Source of the DNA: a virus | Virus record (IMG/VR): IMGVR_UViG_3300020405_000011 | Coordinates: 1-34,383 of that record | DNA length: 34,383 bases | Direction: 5' to 3' (one strand) | Part shown: in pieces, positions 1-10,334 of the stretch | Layout: the number at the start of each line of letters is the position of its first letter | Numbering within the stretch: position 1 is the stretch's first letter | Notes under the pieces: generated by a model | Told to the model about the DNA's origin: nothing | The model's input: only the letters and a program-made list of their open reading frames with translations | Database searches by the model: none | Program-made: the position numbers and the translations under genes

Positions 1-617
1 TCAAATCGGAGGATATCTCCCGCTGTAATCGTGGTCGTCCAATTATTTAGGACATCATCAAAGTATTTATCAGTATTGATTAATTGAACTCTTTGGCCAG
101 CAGTTATACTATTAAAATTAGGATAATCTGCAAAAGATGTTTTACCAATATCAAAAACTATATCACCAGTTTGATCTGATAGAACCCTGATATTTTCTAT
201 AACTCCAGTAACATCTATAGTCAATTTACCTTTGTCTCCAACTTGCATTGGTAGACTTCCGCTATCTATGACATAGTTGACAGTTCTTGTTAAGTCTGCT
301 GCGGCAGCAAGAGCAATCATGACTATATCGTCATTTGGTTGTGGTGGAGTTGTGAAAACAACCTTATCACCAGAAATATTATAATCATTCGATGGATCTA
401 GGAAAAGACCATTTTTAGTAACAATAAGTTGTTGATTATTGTTAGGACTGTATGGAGCTCCTTGATCGTTTAGGTTAAATGTAGTCTCAGTACCATCTTG
501 TGCTGGACTTTTACCAATAATGATATTACCATATTGGATCGACTTTGAGGGAATCTCATAGTCTACACCGACATTGTAACTGCCTGGGTCATTAAGGGTG
601 ACTAAGTAATCTGCCAT
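1..617 (-). CDS. Tail-fibre-like structural protein, 3' part outside window
   Basis: This is the first 205 codons of a gene that runs off the left edge with no stop. It starts with ATG at 617..615, which overlaps the TAA of the preceding 111-aa gene as TAATG, so translation is probably coupled. Residues of about 20 to 100 form a beta-rich unit containing LIVTKNGLFLDPSNDYNISG and then FTTPPQPNDDI, a pattern I know from marine phage tail-fibre and structural proteins (an extended strand, a 'dP..dY.i.g' turn, then a second strand). Residues of about 140 to 205 carry TGDIVFDIGKTSFADYPNF and TTTITAGDILRF, which resemble a second fibre module often seen in collagen-like or adhesin fibre proteins. 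A distal tail or fibre role is inferred from these modules and from its place after the baseplate genes. Receptor specificity cannot be read because the C-terminal part is missing. Confidence 0.85.
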   Translation of the reverse strand, partial: MADYLVTLNDPGSYNVGVDYEIPSKSIQYGNIIIGKSPAQDGTETTFNLNDQGAPYSPNNNQQLIVTKNGLFLDPSNDYNISGDKVVFTTPPQPNDDIVMIALAAAADLTRTVNYVIDSGSLPMQVGDKGKLTIDVTGVIENIRVLSDQTGDIVFDIGKTSFADYPNFNSITAGQRVQLINTDKYFDDVLNNWTTTITAGDILRF

Positions 618-952
618 TATCGAGTTACGCCTGGTATTACAAGAAGGTTTCCTTGTATTGGTCTAGTCTTATACGCATTAGGTGACGTTAAAACTAAATC
701 ATACACATATCTCCCTCCTTCTATAACAGCAGTCATGGTACTGGCCATAGCTACTTTTATCTGTCCATTTACTCTATTTGGGAAAGAAATCACAAATTCA
801 GTGGACTTAGATGCCTCAGGATGCTTTCTTAGTTGTGCAGATCCAGTGTAACCTGTCAAATTCAAAGCAGACTGATTCTCGTTTCTAATCGTGAATGTTG
901 CTTCAAAATCTACACCTTGATCTAATACTAAGTTGATATTCCTTGCAGTCAT
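617..952 (-). CDS. Small beta-rich virion-associated protein (111 aa), BppU-N-like
   Basis: A 111-residue protein with alternating hydrophobic strands and no signal peptide or membrane segment. The start NINLVLDQGVDFEATFTIRN, the mid segment LTGYTGSAQLRKHPEAS and the C-terminal EGGRYVYDLVLTSP resemble small proteins found next to baseplate and fibre genes in T4-like cyanophages. The fold pattern recalls the N-terminal beta-sandwich of phage baseplate upper proteins (BppU). A role as an adaptor or fibre-attachment domain is inference. It starts 22 nt downstream of a GATAAATA late element and has no Shine-Dalgarno (its leader holds CCTCCC, the anti-sense sequence). Its stop overlaps the start of the fibre-like gene by one base. 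Confidence 0.82.
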   Translation of the reverse strand: MTARNINLVLDQGVDFEATFTIRNENQSALNLTGYTGSAQLRKHPEASKSTEFVISFPNRVNGQIKVAMASTMTAVIEGGRYVYDLVLTSPNAYKTRPIQGNLLVIPGVTR

Positions 953-973
953 CTGTCAAAAGGGAGGTTTTAG

Positions 974-1183
974 TTATTTATCTAATTTACTTAAAATTAG
1001 TTTCATCATATCTTTGAGCTCATCAACATCATTCTTTAGTTTATCCATTTCACCTACCTCTTTCAACTTGTTTTCTTTCATTTGGAGGTAGTTATCATAA
1101 GCAGCATCATTACAATTCAATATTGCACCACTCTCTTCATCTCTGTAAAGAGAGGGACTGTCTTTCACTTTTACTTTTTTCAT
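974..1183 (-). CDS. Small charged coiled-coil protein (69 aa)
   Basis: A 69-residue protein with a basic N-terminus (MKKVKVKDSP), a segment LYRDEESGAILNCNDAAYD, and a C-terminal half from about residue 35 that reads as an amphipathic coiled coil (EVGEMDKLKNDVDELKDMMK followed by LILSKLDK). The coiled coil suggests oligomerisation, perhaps as a small chaperone or a linker of tail components. Function is unknown to me, although I recall similar short proteins beside structural genes in cyanophages. Its ATG overlaps the TAA of the 2505-aa gene as TAATG, so the two are probably translationally coupled. The last codons carry a late promoter octamer for the next gene. Confidence 0.82.
   Translation of the reverse strand: MKKVKVKDSPSLYRDEESGAILNCNDAAYDNYLQMKENKLKEVGEMDKLKNDVDELKDMMKLILSKLDK
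975..982 (-). promoter_or_regulatory. Late promoter octamer GATAAATA for the 111-aa and fibre genes
   Basis: Minus-strand GATAAATA at the 3' end of the 69-aa gene, overlapping its stop codon, 23 nt before the ATG of the 111-aa gene. It could give fibre-related genes their own transcript. Confidence 0.6.
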
Positions 1184-4100
1184 TAGATAGATGCGATAGC
1201 TCTTAGGTCACGAATCTTAGGAACGTAAGCAAAGTTAGTTCCTGACATTACAATCTTAATCTGGAATCCATTGAACTGTGGAAGATTCTTCACGTTAAAC
1301 TCATATTCTTTATAATCATCTTCTGTCTGTGATGAAAGGATTCTTCTATCAGGTTTACCATTATTCTTGGCAGGGTCTATAACATTACCTTCAGAATCTA
1401 GGTTTTCAAAGCCTGGGAATAGTTCAAATAACTGATACTGTGGTGGTGCATCAATTCTGAATATTCTATACAGAACTCTAATATCATTAGTAGCGTGTCT
1501 ATAGGCATCAAACATAACTTTTAATCCATCAGCAGCCTTCTCGATTTGAATAATCTTAGATAAGTAAACAGCTGCACTAGGATCTAGGTCAAGAGAGTTG
1601 ACTCTACGATCTGTAGCATAATTATCAATCTTAGAGTTCAATCTATCCATGACAGTAATCATGTTGACTCTATCCAAGTCAATCATAGGACTAACTTTAG
1701 GATCATCTGTAGTTAGAGATGTTTGTAGTGTAAATGATTTTCTGCCTGGGAAGTCACTAAGTTTTGAAAGTTCGTTGACTTTAGAAGCAACAACTCTAGG
1801 AGTAGACAAGTAATTATTACTCTGTAAGGATACAGACTCATATCCCTGATCCACAAATGCTTGTAAACTTCCATCTGGACTGTTACCACTAAATGTTCTG
1901 ACCTTAGCAGTGATATCAGTTCCTTCTGGTAAGAGAGTCGCAACATTAGGTCTGACAATGTTGAACGCAATGTTCTGAGTTGCCATAGGTCCGTAAGCGT
2001 TACCTACTTGTACATACTGTTGATCGTAACTACCACCAGACTTATTCTCGTTAAAGAACAGTTCTGGGAATCCATTTGCATTTCCAGTTGTTCTATCTAC
2101 ACCTCTAGAGGAAAGACCAACTTTAATCCAGTAATGGTCAACATCAATAGGATACTTAACATCATCTGTAGGAATGAAACTATGAGAAGCATTAATTCTT
2201 CTTAGAGAAACTCCATTTAATTCATACTTGTAAATCTTATCATTTACAGAATAATCACCAGCCTTAGTATCATCAATTGATCTTGTTATATTGTTTAAAG
2301 TAGATGTTGTAGTTGTAACACCAGTGTACTTGATGATCTCATTTCCGATCTTTACATAGCCTGGGTTAAGACTATTGACCTCTACGTTCTCGAATGAAGT
2401 AAAGATTCCAATCGCAGTTACAGTCATGTCGTCTGTACTTGCAGAATCAACACTAGATGTCAACTTCTCAGGTTTAACATCTGCTTCAATACCACTCAAT
2501 ACTACAGTATCTTCAGCAGAGTACATACCATGATTCTGGTGTCTTACTCTGAAATGCAATCCATCAGATACATTGTTGAGATATGTGATAGGAGCTCCGT
2601 TTACGACACTTGTACCGCCACCACCGACATATACGATAGAAGATGCAGAGTCAACTTTAGGAACACCTTGAATATTATTAAGAACTAAAGTATTGAAAGC
2701 ACTAATAACACCAACGTTGTTTGGAATTGACAATCTTAAATCTTTTCCAAATCCACCAGTGTTTGTTGCAGACACAGTAAGCACATCACCAGTAGAGTAG
2801 CCCGTTCCACCTATTGCCACAGTTGCAGCAACAGCAACTCTATTTGATACAGTCAAATTGACTGTTGCACCATTTCCTTGTCCATACTCTGATATAAGAG
2901 GAACATCCGAGTAAACAACACTTGTTGCGGCAAATCCACTACCAGCATTAGTGATTGTTAGATCACTACCAATACCGATTGCACCAAGAGTTGTATTTAA
3001 GTTAGCTCTGAAGTTTGGATTATTTTGTTGATATATTGTAGTTCCTTCTGTCAGTCCAGCTTGTTCTGCTGCAGTCAAACTCTTACCTAAACCAACTACT
3101 GCATTGTAGGCAAGCATATCAATTGGGTTCTGTGTAAGAGAAACAATTTGTCTGTTTCCAATATCCAAATCTGGGTTGTAGAAATTAACTCTACCAGAAG
3201 TTGAAGTAAAGTTTGCTCTGTATAGATTGAACTTAAGGTCTTCTAACTGACTAGGATCCCATGTAGCACCGTTTTGTGATTTGAACAATGAACCAAGTAA
3301 AGGTTGTTGAGATACAATTATTTTCTCAGAATCAGCTTTATTAATTGTTGTTATATCTTCTTCACCCATCCTAGAGATATAAACAAAGTATTCATTAGAT
3401 GCAGATAGAAGAACCAAACAATACTCTCCACCACCCTCACAATAAACAGGTGCAGGGAAAGTGAATGTCGTTGCCTTAGATCCATCATCAGATAGAACAA
3501 CTTGTTCTGGGTCAAGAATACACTCACCAAATGGCAAGATTTCTTGAGTAGGCAAACCAGTTTGAAGTGTTCTTACTTGTAAGGTAACAGGTAATTCGTT
3601 TGTATCCTTAGCTTGGAAGTAAACATCACATTTAGTAAGGAATACACCATTGATATCTGGTATTTCAAATGATTGTGCAAGAGGGTCAACCCATCTAGTT
3701 TGAGTTGTGGATCTATTCTTGAACGTATTGTCAATAACAATTCTCTTACTTGTATCACTAAGAGTTCTATCCTGAGATTTTGGAATTCTTTGTACGTCCG
3801 CATTTCTCATTCTCAATGTAGATGCCTCTACAGTCTGTAATGTACCAGATGATGTGAAAGTTGCCTCACCAGAACTATCTGTGAATCCAGATATCGTAGC
3901 ATTGGTAGGACTAGATGATAATGTAAATGTCTTAGTACCAGTGTTGAATGTAGGTGCAGAAGGAATTGTAGGATCAGGTAAGAATAATGATCCAATAAGT
4001 GTTCCTGACTTATCTGTGATTAATCTAATTGCGGATACAGTTGCAATGGCACCACTAGATTGTCCTATCAACTTCATACCATTAGAGATATATCCATAGA

Positions 4101-7100
4101 AACCAGAAGCAGCCTGAAGTTCTAAGGATGCAGTATCAACGTTCAGTATTGTTGTAGTTGATGAATATGTAGATGATATAGTAGATGAAGGGTCATATGG
4201 ATTCTGTTTATAAACCTGACTAGGATTGTTGTAAGGACCATATTTGTGGTTCTGATTCGCCAATCTAAATCTGATAGCATCAGTATTACTGTTTGGACGA
4301 CTTCCTTCAACAACTTCACCAGCACCAAATGTACCACTTACCATTGTAATTTCTACAAGTTTAGGTACAACATACTTCGACATATCAATACTATCGAAGA
4401 ATGGATATAGTCTTGTATTTGGCTTAAGTCTTCTAGTAACAAACTCAATATTTCTTGATCGCATTGTAGCGATAACTTCTGTATTTACAACTTTGTCACC
4501 TAGACTTGTAGTATCAAATCTCTCACCAACACGGAACTGAATACCTTCTCTTGTTTGGTTTGTAGTAGTTGTAGTTGTCTTCTCTTTGAAAGTAGTGGTT
4601 GTGTCAAGGAAGTTAGTTGTTGTAGTGATTGGAATACCTCTACCACAAACATACTTACCTCTCTTGGTGGATTTGCCAGTTACTTTAGTTTTCTTTTCCT
4701 TGAATAGGGTAGGTCCTAGAGAGGAGCTCTTTCCTGTCCAAGTTGTTTCCCATGAACCCCAATCTACAGGTGAAAGACCAGTGTTACTATCAGCACCAGT
4801 GATTCCCATAGTAGAATTGAAACTACCTTCAATATCATATGTTGCAGTAGTTCTTCTAGTTTCAATCCATGTGTCAGTGCCTGGATTTAGTTCAACTTGA
4901 CCAATCCAGTTTACAACAGCAAATGGGTTTACATTCTCAATACGAGTTGCAAAGTTGTTTTCTAAGTAAATCGTATCATCATAATTCAAACATACAACGT
5001 CACCAATTCTCCTGACGTTTGCATCACCAAGATCTTCAACAAATCTATAATCAGCAGTAGGATTTGAAGATGTAGCTGCGCCCACAATCGCTTCTGAACC
5101 TAGTAAAAGGTCAATAGATGTTGTGTAATGTTGTGGTCTTAATCTACCCTCTGTTGGGTCAATAGATGCCTTATACTGACGATTAGTTACATCACCACCA
5201 GCTACAGATTTGAAGTTATCAACAAAGAATCCAGACTTGAATCTGTCGAGATTAGTTTGTGGATCACGAAGAGACATGTTTGAAGTCTCCACCTCAAGAA
5301 GAGATAGTGATGTGTAGTATTCTATATTCTTAACTCTGCTCTCAATGGTAGCAATATCCTTCATTCGGAATCGCTTATGTTGATTGACTGTTATTACTGC
5401 TTCATTAGGATCGTACAAGTATGGTGGAAGCTCAATAGTTGCAACTTCTAAAGCATTATCAATAGTGTTTGGAAGTTTTGGTAATTCGGATGGAATACCC
5501 TGAGATAGAGTGAATATACCTTCTTTACTCAAGTATAGTTTGTCTATTCTTCCAAGATAATATTCGTATGATACGTTGAATGACTTATCTTTTGCAACAA
5601 CATGAGATGAAGATGATGTGCCAGGAACAAATTGTCTTCCTTCAAATTCCCAAGGAGCTTTACCAGCAATAATAGATGTAACTCTAGGTCTTAAGTCAAT
5701 AATATCAGACGTTGGAATAGATCCAACAAAAGGTATAACATCTTTATAGTATTTCCTTTCGTAAGAGTTTACAGTTACAAAGTCGCCTGGATCTGAACCA
5801 TCGATCACAAAGTTATTATAAACGATTGTAAGTCTTCTTGTAGGTGATTCTGTGTTTTCTCTTCTGACAAGTGCAGAGAAGTCAACATAATCTAATCTTT
5901 GGCCTGGATCAAATGTGTAGTTATCTCTGATATCTCTATCGCCTGGAATGAATGATTGAACAATACCTCCAACTCTAGTTTCTTCAAATACAATCTCTTC
6001 ACCAATCTCAAAAGAGTTTTCGTTTTGAGTTACAAAACTTACTTCGTTAGATCCGTTAGTTGAAACTAATACAGCAGATGCACCAGATGTCTTACCAACA
6101 ATATTCTCACCTACTACAGTATTAAGAATATTGGAGTTTAGATTGGTAAGTTGTAGAATCGGGAACTGAGGATCGCTTGTGGATGAAGATTCTAATACAG
6201 CAAGAACTTCTCCAACATCACATACTCCGAGAGAGATTCTTTCATCTTGAACTCTGTTACCAAATGTGGTGTCATATGTGAGACCATCATTTAACTTCAT
6301 TAATCCAGTACCTGACTGAGTTTTTGAAGATTTATTGAGTGTATAAGTTGTAGCTCTCTTGAATACTTTAGATTTTGGTTTTACATTTACTTTCTTCCAA
6401 GTTACTGTCAATACAGCAGCACCAGAAGCAGTATCTAATCCAGCTAGAGTTACAGTTCTACCAGTAGCTGTAAGTTTTTGACTGGTTAGATTTTCTGTTT
6501 TACCAGTTGTCTTGAATGTAAGGTTATAATCTTCTTCATCAAATGGTTCTAGTGTAAGGTCAGCATCAGTTTCTAATGTTCCACTGAAGGCATTACTTGC
6601 AACTGTAATATTATATGATTTCTTAAATAAAATGTCAGCACCATTTGTATCTACACTAGCTACATTTGGTTTTGTAAGTTCACTGAATAAAAATGCTTGA
6701 GAGTTATTTCTAACTTCCAATGTAACCTTGAATAGATCGTTTGCAGATAACTCGGCAACAGGTAATGCACCAGAACATACGTTCTCAACGTCTGTAGTAG
6801 CCTCAAGACTGATTGCAAGAGCATTTACATTTGTAACTCTGTTGTAAGTTGGAACTGAATTACCAGCAATACTGTACTGAATAATGTCACCTGTCTTGAT
6901 ACCAGAGTTGACAAAACTAGCACTAGGGGATGATATTGTAGATGCAGCACCAGAAGCAGCACTAACAGTAAACTGTGTTGCAACAGGAGCGATAAGATGA
7001 CCCAAATCCAAAATAGGATCAGCAGTAAACGGATAGTTAGTCATGTCGTTACTGACTATCTGTTTGACATCATCTATACCATAATCTTCTACTTCTAGAA

Positions 7101-8700
7101 CACTTCTATTTGAAGTAACACCATTAAAGAATAATTCTTCACCAACTTGGAAATTACCAGAAACTTGATATAGAGTTACCTGTGTAGAATTATTTGCAGA
7201 AGTGTAGGCATATCCAGCTGCACCACTATTCTGACCAGTAACATATGTTGGACAGTTTACATAAGTCCCAGCGTTTAATTGTAAATATGTGAATGTTTGA
7301 ATATCATATAAAGAAGTTTCAAATACAGTTGAAGAATCTGCGTATCCAACATTCTTTAACTTCATATCATAAACTCTAGCAACACCAACTTGCTCTCCGT
7401 TTGATGTACCAACAGTAGAAGTTCTTTCGTTGAATAGTTTTACATAAGAACTTGTACTAATGCCTATTAGTGGAGAACCATATACGTTATTGACTTCAAT
7501 CTGTCTACCAACACTAAAAGGCAAAGACTCATTGACAATCTTTGCAGTGGTTCTTGGTTTAGGAACATCAACAGTTGTTGTGTTAATTGATTCAATTTCA
7601 AATCCTTTAACATATGCCTTACCAGGCCCTATAGAAAGACACAATAAATCCTCACTAGGAACGTTACCCTGCTGAGTTAGTTGATTATCATAGTATGCAC
7701 CATCATTTCCAATTCTATTATTGATACACTCTCTTGCTGAAATGGGGAATGGGTTTACATAGTAATGTCCCGATTCATCAAATGTTCTTCTTGCTAACTC
7801 ATCACGGATAAGATTTAAACTACTCTCACCAGCTTTTACAAACCTCTGTAGAACACCATTTTCAACTCTCATCAATTCTACAAAGTTCTCATCATTTAGA
7901 TCTGTTAGAGACTTTTTGATTAAGGTTGTAGATAGTTTAAATCTATCAGCACCAGGCGCTGCAAAGTTTGAGAATCCTCTTGCATTATCGTATAGATCGT
8001 TATCACTAGATGAAGCAGTTATAAGTTCCTCTTTTACAAGTAAACCAATTCTGTATGAAGGAGTATTACTATACTGATCTAGAATAACTGTAGAATCACC
8101 AACAGTAACAAAGAATCCTCTAATAAAGTAAATACCAGTAGCAATCTTTGCTGCGGCACCTGTTGCAGTGGCATTTGAAATAATTGTTGTTGCAAAACTA
8201 GCACCAGCTCTAATACTGGATAGAGAATAGTTCATATCCTCTTCTAGTAGTAAGTTCTCTCCGTCTGCAAAAGTCTTTCTTGAGAAATCAGTGTCACTAG
8301 AACTTACATACTTGATGTATAGAGTGTATGCTCCCTTGACTGATGTTCTATTATCAATATAAGTTTCTATCTTAGCAGTAACACCACTAGTCTCACCTTT
8401 AATTTTTTTATTTTTTAAGTTATCTAAGTAAAGAGATACAGGAATACCTAAGTGACTATCATCAATTTGAACGCAAGTATATTCATTGTCATAAGCAAGT
8501 TGGCCTGGAATTATAACAGAACCTTCTTTGAAGAAATGCTTACCAAACTTCTCAATCTGATTCTGTAGAATAGATTGAAGTGTAGTAAGTTCCCTAGACT
8601 GTACAGGTAAGCCTGGTTTGAATAGTACCCTTTGATAATTTTTTAAATCACTAAAATCATCAAAGTATGGAGATGAATTTAAGTTGGTATTCTGTGGCAT
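1183..8700 (-). CDS. Giant DUF4815-type baseplate/tail structural protein (2505 aa)
   Basis: A 2505-residue virion protein. The N-terminus (PYFDDFSDLKNYQRVLFKPG, then PVQSRELTTLQSILQNQIE near residue 35) is the hallmark of DUF4815 proteins of T4-like marine phages. PGKAYVKGFEIES near residue 358 and VGSIPTSDIIDLRPRVTSI near residue 990 also fit that family, with roughly 500 residues of beta modules in between. Later landmarks are DRFKSGFFVDNFKSVAGGD near 1160, a Thr-rich stretch near 1340 to 1375, RRLKPNTRLYPFFDSIDMSK near 1410, and DPLAQSFEIPDINGVF near 1670, all typical of this class. GxGY units occur near 1920 to 1960. It follows gp8 directly (6 nt between genes), in the place where T4 has its gp9 to gp12 pin and fibre genes. 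A role as a baseplate-peripheral or fibre-anchoring protein is inferred. Many family members are much shorter; this one is enlarged by inserted repeats. Confidence 0.93.
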   Translation of the reverse strand: MPQNTNLNSSPYFDDFSDLKNYQRVLFKPGLPVQSRELTTLQSILQNQIEKFGKHFFKEGSVIIPGQLAYDNEYTCVQIDDSHLGIPVSLYLDNLKNKKIKGETSGVTAKIETYIDNRTSVKGAYTLYIKYVSSSDTDFSRKTFADGENLLLEEDMNYSLSSIRAGASFATTIISNATATGAAAKIATGIYFIRGFFVTVGDSTVILDQYSNTPSYRIGLLVKEELITASSSDNDLYDNARGFSNFAAPGADRFKLSTTLIKKSLTDLNDENFVELMRVENGVLQRFVKAGESSLNLIRDELARRTFDESGHYYVNPFPISARECINNRIGNDGAYYDNQLTQQGNVPSEDLLCLSIGPGKAYVKGFEIESINTTTVDVPKPRTTAKIVNESLPFSVGRQIEVNNVYGSPLIGISTSSYVKLFNERTSTVGTSNGEQVGVARVYDMKLKNVGYADSSTVFETSLYDIQTFTYLQLNAGTYVNCPTYVTGQNSGAAGYAYTSANNSTQVTLYQVSGNFQVGEELFFNGVTSNRSVLEVEDYGIDDVKQIVSNDMTNYPFTADPILDLGHLIAPVATQFTVSAASGAASTISSPSASFVNSGIKTGDIIQYSIAGNSVPTYNRVTNVNALAISLEATTDVENVCSGALPVAELSANDLFKVTLEVRNNSQAFLFSELTKPNVASVDTNGADILFKKSYNITVASNAFSGTLETDADLTLEPFDEEDYNLTFKTTGKTENLTSQKLTATGRTVTLAGLDTASGAAVLTVTWKKVNVKPKSKVFKRATTYTLNKSSKTQSGTGLMKLNDGLTYDTTFGNRVQDERISLGVCDVGEVLAVLESSSTSDPQFPILQLTNLNSNILNTVVGENIVGKTSGASAVLVSTNGSNEVSFVTQNENSFEIGEEIVFEETRVGGIVQSFIPGDRDIRDNYTFDPGQRLDYVDFSALVRRENTESPTRRLTIVYNNFVIDGSDPGDFVTVNSYERKYYKDVIPFVGSIPTSDIIDLRPRVTSIIAGKAPWEFEGRQFVPGTSSSSHVVAKDKSFNVSYEYYLGRIDKLYLSKEGIFTLSQGIPSELPKLPNTIDNALEVATIELPPYLYDPNEAVITVNQHKRFRMKDIATIESRVKNIEYYTSLSLLEVETSNMSLRDPQTNLDRFKSGFFVDNFKSVAGGDVTNRQYKASIDPTEGRLRPQHYTTSIDLLLGSEAIVGAATSSNPTADYRFVEDLGDANVRRIGDVVCLNYDDTIYLENNFATRIENVNPFAVVNWIGQVELNPGTDTWIETRRTTATYDIEGSFNSTMGITGADSNTGLSPVDWGSWETTWTGKSSSLGPTLFKEKKTKVTGKSTKRGKYVCGRGIPITTTTNFLDTTTTFKEKTTTTTTNQTREGIQFRVGERFDTTSLGDKVVNTEVIATMRSRNIEFVTRRLKPNTRLYPFFDSIDMSKYVVPKLVEITMVSGTFGAGEVVEGSRPNSNTDAIRFRLANQNHKYGPYNNPSQVYKQNPYDPSSTISSTYSSTTTILNVDTASLELQAASGFYGYISNGMKLIGQSSGAIATVSAIRLITDKSGTLIGSLFLPDPTIPSAPTFNTGTKTFTLSSSPTNATISGFTDSSGEATFTSSGTLQTVEASTLRMRNADVQRIPKSQDRTLSDTSKRIVIDNTFKNRSTTQTRWVDPLAQSFEIPDINGVFLTKCDVYFQAKDTNELPVTLQVRTLQTGLPTQEILPFGECILDPEQVVLSDDGSKATTFTFPAPVYCEGGGEYCLVLLSASNEYFVYISRMGEEDITTINKADSEKIIVSQQPLLGSLFKSQNGATWDPSQLEDLKFNLYRANFTSTSGRVNFYNPDLDIGNRQIVSLTQNPIDMLAYNAVVGLGKSLTAAEQAGLTEGTTIYQQNNPNFRANLNTTLGAIGIGSDLTITNAGSGFAATSVVYSDVPLISEYGQGNGATVNLTVSNRVAVAATVAIGGTGYSTGDVLTVSATNTGGFGKDLRLSIPNNVGVISAFNTLVLNNIQGVPKVDSASSIVYVGGGGTSVVNGAPITYLNNVSDGLHFRVRHQNHGMYSAEDTVVLSGIEADVKPEKLTSSVDSASTDDMTVTAIGIFTSFENVEVNSLNPGYVKIGNEIIKYTGVTTTTSTLNNITRSIDDTKAGDYSVNDKIYKYELNGVSLRRINASHSFIPTDDVKYPIDVDHYWIKVGLSSRGVDRTTGNANGFPELFFNENKSGGSYDQQYVQVGNAYGPMATQNIAFNIVRPNVATLLPEGTDITAKVRTFSGNSPDGSLQAFVDQGYESVSLQSNNYLSTPRVVASKVNELSKLSDFPGRKSFTLQTSLTTDDPKVSPMIDLDRVNMITVMDRLNSKIDNYATDRRVNSLDLDPSAAVYLSKIIQIEKAADGLKVMFDAYRHATNDIRVLYRIFRIDAPPQYQLFELFPGFENLDSEGNVIDPAKNNGKPDRRILSSQTEDDYKEYEFNVKNLPQFNGFQIKIVMSGTNFAYVPKIRDLRAIASI

Positions 8701-8706
8701 TTGCTT

Positions 8707-10302
8707 TTAAAACTCCAGCACTATTTTGATGTCTTCTTTTTGACTTGCGGATCTAGGAATCGCAGTTCTGTTATCAATATAGATTATTTCACCTGACTTA
8801 GTATTAAATTCTGCTGATGATATACCAGCACTAAAACTCATACCAAGTTGATATGTCTTATTATTTATTGAGGTACTGACACCGTTATAAGAGGTGTCAA
8901 CAGACAACATTGAACCAACTACAGAAGAACCAATAATTGTAACTCCGTAGCCTGGATCTGGATTAGATGTAAATGGAATTATCTTATAACCAGTAGCACT
9001 TGATGCTGCACCAGCTGGTTGATAATACTTCAATACTCCAGTAACTTTGTCCCATGATGCAACATATCCTATCGCAGTAGATCCCAGACCAACTGTTTGT
9101 GTTATCTGAGAGTCAACGGCATAAGTTGTAGCTGTCGTTACACCAGCAAGTTTGACTGCCTTTAGGCCACTCACCATCGCAGTGTCTAGTAATTCTGTAC
9201 TACTACCAAATACAGTGGGATTTTTTATAAGTCCAACCCTAGCAAAGTCATTACCTTCAATAATATCTGGATTGGTTTCGATAGTTTCAAACCTAGAATA
9301 TAGTAGAGCTCTATATGCACCTAGTTCCCTGTAGACATCATATCCATGACCACCTTTAGGTGGAATGATTACACTGAAACTTGCAGCAGATGTTGTTCCT
9401 ATTCCAGTATTGGTAAGGTTAGCAAGAACACCGCCAGACTCAGAGCCAGGAGCGCCTGGGAAGAACTGTATTGATCCGTGGGTATATCCTTCTCCTCCGT
9501 CAGTAACAAATACTTCAGATACCTTTCCGAAAGAATCAACCGTAATTGTAGCCTTTCCTCCTGATCCATCTCCGAGAATTGGAACATTGGCAAAAGATGT
9601 AGAGATTGGTTGATAGTTAGAGCCTCTATTATCAACAACCACAACTTCGATTTTTCCATCTATAGCGTTAGCCTTTGTTGCAACAGTCTCGCCTTGTTTA
9701 CCCCAGTTTTCGGGCACTGGTATGTATTCAATAGAGTCAAATTTAACGATCTCTGATGGTTTAATCGTATAAAGATATTTCCAAACATAACCATCGCCAC
9801 TAGTGCCAGCTGCCCTTGGCTCAAGGTCAACAAATGTGGGTTGGTCATATGATGGCCTTCCCTTTGGGTTCTCAGGGTCTGATCCATTTTGCAGACAAAT
9901 GTAAACTTTCAAGTCCTCATTGACTATGTAGTAATTTGCATCGTACAAACTACCTTGTGAGGTAATTGGTGTGAGATTGTAGATATTATAGTCATGTCTA
10001 TACATCTCATATGTTGTACCAGCAACCCAGCTAACTTTCCTTACAAGTCTACGAACATCTTTATCAGTAACCTTCTTCATTGCAATGATAGACTCTTTGA
10101 TAGAGTACTCCTCTTCAAATCCATCCAAAGGTGATGGTGTATTAGTAGCCCAATCGACAGTACCGCCCGCTTTCGGTTCAATGGAATTAGGCAATCCCAT
10201 GAAAGCATAATACTTATTTACTGTAGATCCGACACCAACGAAACTTTGTACAAAAGTCTCAGCGTTCAGAATCCTAAACTGTTCGGATATAATAGCAGGC
10301 AT
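8707..10302 (-). CDS. gp8: Baseplate wedge subunit gp8
   Basis: A 531-residue protein that I match to T4 gp8, which forms part of the baseplate wedge with gp6, gp7, gp10, gp53 and gp25. Supporting motifs are the N-terminal ISEQFRILNAETFVQSF, the central GDGYVWKYLYTIKPSE near residue 168 (T4 has GDGYVWEYLFEI) and the C-terminal GEIIYIDNRTAIPRSASQKE ending in IVLEF (T4 ends with GEMIYMENRPPI and ILFTF). T4 gp8 is about 334 residues, so this version carries roughly 200 extra. Part of the extra length is GxGY units (DGGEGYTHGSIQFFPG near 270) and an inserted region between about 290 and 490. A late octamer ACTAAATA lies 25 nt upstream of the ATG. The leader lacks a Shine-Dalgarno. Confidence 0.93.
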   Translation of the reverse strand: MPAIISEQFRILNAETFVQSFVGVGSTVNKYYAFMGLPNSIEPKAGGTVDWATNTPSPLDGFEEEYSIKESIIAMKKVTDKDVRRLVRKVSWVAGTTYEMYRHDYNIYNLTPITSQGSLYDANYYIVNEDLKVYICLQNGSDPENPKGRPSYDQPTFVDLEPRAAGTSGDGYVWKYLYTIKPSEIVKFDSIEYIPVPENWGKQGETVATKANAIDGKIEVVVVDNRGSNYQPISTSFANVPILGDGSGGKATITVDSFGKVSEVFVTDGGEGYTHGSIQFFPGAPGSESGGVLANLTNTGIGTTSAASFSVIIPPKGGHGYDVYRELGAYRALLYSRFETIETNPDIIEGNDFARVGLIKNPTVFGSSTELLDTAMVSGLKAVKLAGVTTATTYAVDSQITQTVGLGSTAIGYVASWDKVTGVLKYYQPAGAASSATGYKIIPFTSNPDPGYGVTIIGSSVVGSMLSVDTSYNGVSTSINNKTYQLGMSFSAGISSAEFNTKSGEIIYIDNRTAIPRSASQKEDIKIVLEF

Positions 10303-10326
10303 TTTAAAAAAACTAGTCTTTAGGTT

Positions 10327-10334
10327 TATTTAGT
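10327..10334 (-). promoter_or_regulatory. Late promoter octamer ACTAAATA for gp8
   Basis: Minus-strand ACTAAATA in the 34-nt gap between the 2999-aa gene and gp8, 25 nt before the gp8 ATG. The leader is AT-rich without a Shine-Dalgarno. Confidence 0.55.
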
